In this document: positions 48,989 through 52,293 of the stretch, piece by piece
Layout: each line of letters opens with the position of its first letter
Numbering within the stretch: position 1 is the stretch's first letter
Assembly: GCA_014860455.1 (NCBI GenBank)
Contig: JACZJQ010000186.1
Coordinates: 1-52,293, forward strand
Direction of reading: 5' to 3'
Source: Bryobacteraceae bacterium
Lineage (GTDB): Bacteria; Acidobacteriota; Terriglobia; Bryobacterales; Bryobacteraceae
DNA: 52,293 bases
The notes under the pieces: model-generated
The model's database searches: none
The model's input: the letters and a program-made list of their open reading frames with translations, nothing else
Told to the model about the DNA's origin: nothing
Translations under genes and position numbers: made by a program

Positions 48989-49692
48989 GCGGCCTGGAGG
49001 CGAGCGCGATCTGGGTCTCGGCCGGCACGGCCCTCTGGCTGGGTGTGCTGACCTCAATCAGCCCTTGCCCGTTAGCCTCCAACGTCGCAGCCATCTCCTA
49101 CATCGGCCGCGGCTTGGCCGAGCCTCGCAGGGTTCTGGCCGCGGGGTTGCTGTACACGCTGGGCCGCGTCGTCACCTACGCCCTGCTGGGGTGGCTGATC
49201 TTGCGAAGCCTGGCTTCGATTGTCGGACTGTCCAACAACTTGCAGGGGGTGATGAACCAGTTGCTGGGTCCGGCGCTCATCATCGCCGGCATGTTCATGC
49301 TCGAACTCATCGGCTTCAAGGGGGGCTCGATCAGTATCCTCGCAGGCCTCGAGCAGCGCGCCGGACGTTGGGGGATGTGGGGAGCGGTGCTGCTTGGCGG
49401 CATTTTTGCCCTGTCGTTCTGCCCGGTTTCAGCCGCGCTATTTTTCGGCAGCCTGATTCCGCTGGCGATGAGCAGCGGCAGCTCCGTGCTCATGCCCTCG
49501 ATCTACGGCGTTGGCACGGGCCTTCCGGTCGTCGCATTTGCAGTCGTGATTGGATTCGGCGCACGAGCACTGAGCAGCGTATTCCAACGGGTGAGCGCGC
49601 TGGAGCCGTACGCCCGGAAGGTGACGGGTGTGGTTTTCATCCTGGTTGGCATGTATTACACGCTCAACTACGTCTTCGAGCTTTTTGACTAG
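48985..49692 (+). CDS. ArsG-family permease (CcdA/DsbD-like)
   Basis: 235 residues, six or more transmembrane helices. The start is the ATG at 48985, overlapping the ArsF-like stop; the longer open frame to 48688 is spurious. Two cysteine-proline motifs, SISPCPLASN (Cys28) and LSFCPVSAA, fit the CcdA/DsbD transmembrane electron carrier plan. The family is annotated as aromatic aminobenzylarsenical efflux permease ArsG. It may either export reduced aromatic arsenicals or pass electrons across the membrane to the ArsF-like CxxC domain; the sequence supports both. Confidence 0.85.
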   Translation: MSGLEASAIWVSAGTALWLGVLTSISPCPLASNVAAISYIGRGLAEPRRVLAAGLLYTLGRVVTYALLGWLILRSLASIVGLSNNLQGVMNQLLGPALIIAGMFMLELIGFKGGSISILAGLEQRAGRWGMWGAVLLGGIFALSFCPVSAALFFGSLIPLAMSSGSSVLMPSIYGVGTGLPVVAFAVVIGFGARALSSVFQRVSALEPYARKVTGVVFILVGMYYTLNYVFELFD

Positions 49693-49721
49693 GGCATACA
49701 CCGCCCGGAGAGGGGGAAGCA

Positions 49722-49949
49722 ATGCAATGCATGGAATGCGCGATGCTCGGGGAGCACCACGAGGCTGTTGGGATCTGCCACTCGTGCTCAGCGGGTCTTT
49801 GTCTCGATCACGCGGTGGTTGTTGCCAAGCCCCTCGAACACTTGACACCCCTTTGCAGGTCCGAGGAACTCCCTTTAACAGCGAGGACCGTCTTCTGCCG
49901 TATCTGCAAAGCCGCTTTCGACCAACCCCATATGCCAATTAGGGACTAA
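49722..49949 (+). CDS. DUF2180-type small cysteine-rich protein
   Basis: 75 residues, nine cysteines and several histidines: CMEC (Cys3, 6), ICHSCSAGLCLDH (Cys19, 22, 27 and His30), Cys45, and FCRIC (Cys59, 62). The pattern is a compact zinc-ribbon/B-box-like fold as in DUF2180 proteins. AGGGGGAAG precedes the ATG. Lying inside the arsenic operon, it may bind zinc structurally or trap As(III) through thiols; nothing in the sequence proves either. Confidence 0.75.
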   Translation: MQCMECAMLGEHHEAVGICHSCSAGLCLDHAVVVAKPLEHLTPLCRSEELPLTARTVFCRICKAAFDQPHMPIRD

Positions 49950-49962
49950 GGAACTGCTTGGA

Positions 49963-50940
49963 ATGAGTCCATTCGCCATCTTTGACTGGTTTGCCCGCTG
50001 GCTGGTGACCTCGGTCTTCGGGCTGGACGTTGAGTCCCATCTCGGGGCCAGCATCCATTTCTTTTTCTATGACGTCCCGAAGGTGATGAGCCTGCTGCTC
50101 GTCATCAGCTTCGCCGTGGGCGTCCTCCAAACCTGGCTGCAGCCCGAACACGTGAAACGCTGGCTCGGCGGGCGCAAGACGATCTTCGGTAACATCCTGG
50201 CCGCCTGCGTCGGCATCGTTACGCCGTTTTGCAGTTGTTCGGCGGTGCCGCTGTTCATCGGTTTCCTCAAGGGTGGGGTCCCTCTCGGTGTGACGTTTTC
50301 CTACCTGATCTCGGCGCCGATGGTCAACGAAGTCGCCGTGGCCCTGCTGTGGGGCTTGTTTGGTTTCAAGGTGACCGCCATCTATGTCGGCTTCGGCGTG
50401 GCGCTGGCCGTTCTCGGCGGTTTTGTCATCAGCCTATTGCGGCTGGAGAAGTGGGTTGAGCCGTTCATCTGGCAGATCCAGGCAGGGAACCTGGAAGACG
50501 ACGGCAGCCAGCCACAGATGGCGTTGGAGGAGAGAATCCGGTTGGGCTGGGCTTCGTCGCGTGAAATCTTCGCATCCGTCTGGCCCTACATCGTCGTGGG
50601 CATCGGCGTGGGCGCTGGAATTCACGGTTATGTCCCGGCGGAACTGATCGTCCGCTGGGCCGGCCCTCAGAACCCGTTTGCCGTGCCCATCGCCGTCATC
50701 CTCGGCGTCCCGCTCTACGCCAATGTCGCCGGCGTGCTTCCGATCACCGAAGCGCTGGTGGGCAAGGGACTGCCGCTTGGGACCGTACTATCGTTCACCA
50801 TGGCGGTGACGGCGCTGTCGCTACCCGAGATGGTGATCCTGCGCAAAGTGCTCCGTCCGCAGTTGCTCGCTGTCTTCATTGCCATCATGACCGCCGGCAT
50901 CATCGGTGTCGGCTACCTTTTCAACACGCTCATGACCTGA
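49963..50940 (+). CDS. arsP: YraQ/ArsP-type permease
   Basis: 325-residue integral membrane protein of the permease family that includes ArsP and the SO_0444 Cu/Zn exporters. Two similar halves; the signature TPFCSCSAVPLFIGFLKGG carries Cys90 and Cys92 in a membrane segment, and the second half has LYANVAGVLPITEALVGKGLPLGTV. A cytoplasmic loop with an acidic stretch lies between. ArsP exports trivalent organoarsenicals such as methylarsenite, which would suit the ArsM product. The substrate is inferred from the neighbours; a metal exporter is the alternative. Confidence 0.82.
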   Translation: MSPFAIFDWFARWLVTSVFGLDVESHLGASIHFFFYDVPKVMSLLLVISFAVGVLQTWLQPEHVKRWLGGRKTIFGNILAACVGIVTPFCSCSAVPLFIGFLKGGVPLGVTFSYLISAPMVNEVAVALLWGLFGFKVTAIYVGFGVALAVLGGFVISLLRLEKWVEPFIWQIQAGNLEDDGSQPQMALEERIRLGWASSREIFASVWPYIVVGIGVGAGIHGYVPAELIVRWAGPQNPFAVPIAVILGVPLYANVAGVLPITEALVGKGLPLGTVLSFTMAVTALSLPEMVILRKVLRPQLLAVFIAIMTAGIIGVGYLFNTLMT

Positions 50941-51019
50941 TACGCCGCCAGATCAGGCCCCACGCGCTAATGCGCTTGATTAAATATTTCGAGTATTGTA
51001 GAACTATAGGAGGACGACC
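50941..51019 (+). promoter_or_regulatory. acr3 upstream region with ArsR-type operator
   Basis: 79-bp AT-rich gap. It contains a short GCGC-TAAT-GCGC hairpin (50964-50975), a TTGATT hexamer (50976-50981), the imperfect dyad TTCGA-N6-TAGAA (50988-51003) matching the arsR operator half-site ATATTTCGA (50984-50992), and the acr3 ribosome-binding site AGGAGG (51008-51013). An internal promoter under ArsR control is likely, although the -10 is unclear. Confidence 0.55.
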
Positions 51020-52108
51020 ATGGCTCAACCAGAAACCGCTCACCTCTCCTTTCTCGACCGCTTCCTTACGCTCTGGATCTTCCTTGCTATGGCCGTGGGC
51101 GTCGGCGCAGGTTATCTGATCCCGGACATCGTGCCGTTCCTCAACCGCTTCAACGTCGGGACCACGTCGATCCCAATCGCCGTCGGCCTGATCCTCATGA
51201 TGTACCCGCCACTGGCCAAGGTGAAGTATGAGGAACTCAGCCGCGTCTTCCAACACCGCCGGGTCCTGCTGCTCTCGCTCCTTCAGAACTGGGTGGTCGG
51301 CCCGGTGCTCATGTTCGTCCTGGCCGTCCTGTTTCTCCGGGACAAGCCGGAGTACATGACCGGCCTCATTCTGATCGGCTTGGCGCGTTGCATCGCCATG
51401 GTGATTGTGTGGAACGACCTGGCGCGCGGCGACCGCGAATACGCCGCCGGACTGGTTGCCCTGAATTCGATCTTCCAGGTGCTGTTCTTCTCGGTCTACT
51501 CCTACTTCTTCCTGGCCACCGTGCCGCGCTGGCTCGGACTGACCGCCGTCGAGGTGGACATCTCGATGGCCGAAATCGCCAAGAGCGTCTTCATCTACCT
51601 CGGCATCCCCTTCCTGGCCGGCATGATCACGCGCTACACGATGTTCAAGTCGAAGGGCAAGGTCTGGTACGAGACGAAGTTCATCCCGAAGATCAGCCCC
51701 TTCACGCTCATCGCCCTGCTGTTCACCATCGTGGTGATGTTCTCGTTGAAGGGCGAAACGATCGTGCAACTGCCGATGGATGTGGTCCGGGTGGCGATCC
51801 CGCTCACCGTCTACTTCGTGCTGATGTTCTTCGTGTCGTTCTGGATGAGCAAGCGTGTAGGCGCGAACTACGCCGAATCGACCACGCTGTCGTTCACCGC
51901 CGCCTCGAACAACTTCGAACTGGCCATCGCCGTGGCCATCGCCACGTTCGGAATCCATCACGGCGCCGCTTTCGCCGCAGTGATCGGACCGCTGGTGGAA
52001 GTGCCCGTCTTGATCGGTCTTGTCAACGTCGCTCTCTGGATCAACCGCAAGTACTTCGGCGGCGTCTTTGACTCGATCGACCGTTGCAGGACTCCCGCCC
52101 GTTCGTAG
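51020..52108 (+). CDS. acr3: Acr3-family arsenite efflux transporter
   Basis: Exports As(OH)3 using the proton gradient. 362 residues, ten transmembrane helices. The essential cysteine sits in [17 protein letters not shown] (Cys124), and the conserved glutamate of the late helix is in [18 protein letters not shown]. Length and motifs are those of ordinary Acr3, with no fused ArsC or NIP domain. The ATG has a strong AGGAGG. Last gene of the rightward arsenic arm, with a candidate ArsR operator of its own. Confidence 0.96.
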   Translation: MAQPETAHLSFLDRFLTLWIFLAMAVGVGAGYLIPDIVPFLNRFNVGTTSIPIAVGLILMMYPPLAKVKYEELSRVFQHRRVLLLSLLQNWVVGPVLMFVLAVLFLRDKPEYMTGLILIGLARCIAMVIVWNDLARGDREYAAGLVALNSIFQVLFFSVYSYFFLATVPRWLGLTAVEVDISMAEIAKSVFIYLGIPFLAGMITRYTMFKSKGKVWYETKFIPKISPFTLIALLFTIVVMFSLKGETIVQLPMDVVRVAIPLTVYFVLMFFVSFWMSKRVGANYAESTTLSFTAASNNFELAIAVAIATFGIHHGAAFAAVIGPLVEVPVLIGLVNVALWINRKYFGGVFDSIDRCRTPARS

Positions 52109-52220
52109 AGGACGTGCGCAGATCCGCCGTGGGGAAAGCGCCGCGGAGACAGCCGATGCCGGGAGGGGAACGAACGCTTCTCGCCTCACATCCCGCGCAG
52201 GCCAAACTCCTGATCAGCGG

Positions 52221-52293
52221 CTATTCTGCCGTCTCGAGTCTTCCGTCCCGCGTCAGCCGGTACCGCGCTCCGCGCCACACGACGGTATTGCCC
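52221..52293 (-). CDS. C-terminal end of a glycosyltransferase-like protein, cut by the window
   Basis: Reading leftward from the window edge gives an uninterrupted 23-residue tail ending NTVVWRGARYRLTRDGRLE and a TAG stop (52221-52223). The WRG-x-RYRL pattern is the usual C-terminus of family 2/21 glycosyltransferases such as ceramide glucosyltransferase-like HpnI proteins. Too short to be certain; the rest lies to the right of the window. 52109-52220 between acr3 and this gene shows no feature. Confidence 0.4.
   Translation of the reverse strand, partial: GNTVVWRGARYRLTRDGRLETAE

Noticed and set aside
50930-52189. 419-codon open frame opposite acr3
   Set aside because: The translation is His/Glu/Asp/Arg-rich low-complexity antisense sequence without motifs, while the + strand frame is an intact Acr3.
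1-52293. CRISPR array, insertion sequences or large direct repeats
   Set aside because: No regularly spaced repeats, transposase genes or long duplicated stretches were seen on reading both strands.

Overview
The window is GC-rich (roughly 60-65 %), densely coded chromosomal DNA. The gene set points to an Acidobacteriota bacterium of the Solibacter/Bryobacter type: an Oar-like TonB-dependent receptor with a carboxypeptidase-like N-terminal domain, FG-GAP and TPR proteins, a decahaem OmcA/MtrC-type cytochrome, signal peptides on enzymes that are usually cytosolic, and many GTG/TTG starts. This assignment rests on recognising families from memory; no search was run. No insertion sequence, integrase, CRISPR array or rRNA was seen. 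There is one tRNA gene (Asn).

Layout. 1-2331: 3' part of a phage-tail-like protein. 2337-12967: a leftward block with phosphofructokinase, an exported hydroxyacid dehydrogenase and HpcH-type aldolase pair, DUF2721, two TPR proteins, a class A penicillin-binding protein, a small cysteine-containing membrane protein and proline dehydrogenase. 13129-19810: a METTL7-like methyltransferase, PAP2 phosphatase, MGDG/MurG-type glycosyltransferase, hydrogenase maturation protease, HypF, S41 peptidase and a GNAT enzyme. 19895-21895: a decahaem cytochrome, divergent from 22153-28041, a four-gene operon with a long acyl-CoA dehydrogenase, an ETF:quinone oxidoreductase-like flavoprotein with an eight-cysteine ferredoxin tail, EtfB and a divergent EtfA. 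28343-34186: leftward FG-GAP protein, Oar-like receptor and Tat-exported enolase-superfamily dehydratase. 34405-38306: TPR, YvcK and GlmU, then convergent TruB. 38387-45239: an ABC exporter, then a leftward overlapping set of Aas-like acyltransferase/acyl-ACP synthetase, UMF1-type MFS, PLP aminotransferase and GNAT. 45341-45415: tRNA-Asn.

45444-52108 is an arsenic island built around two divergent ArsR regulators of different cysteine type. The leftward arm carries arsR, arsM (methylation) and arsC (arsenate reduction). The rightward arm carries a second arsR, a CxxC thioredoxin-like protein, a DGC zinc-binding protein, ArsF-like and ArsG-like proteins, DUF2180, a YraQ/ArsP-type permease and Acr3. 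Together these could reduce arsenate, export arsenite, methylate it and handle organoarsenicals. The intergenic DNA has two inverted-repeat classes with the same 5-N6-5 geometry: TTCGA-N6-TCGAA, repeated in imperfect form before acr3, and two copies of TTGGC-N6-GCCAA before the second arsR. These are probably operators for the two regulators.

Most worth following up are the ACAD/ETF/ferredoxin-flavoprotein operon beside the multihaem cytochrome, the regulatory architecture of the arsenic island, the set of exported sugar-acid-type enzymes, and the Aas-MFS pairing.
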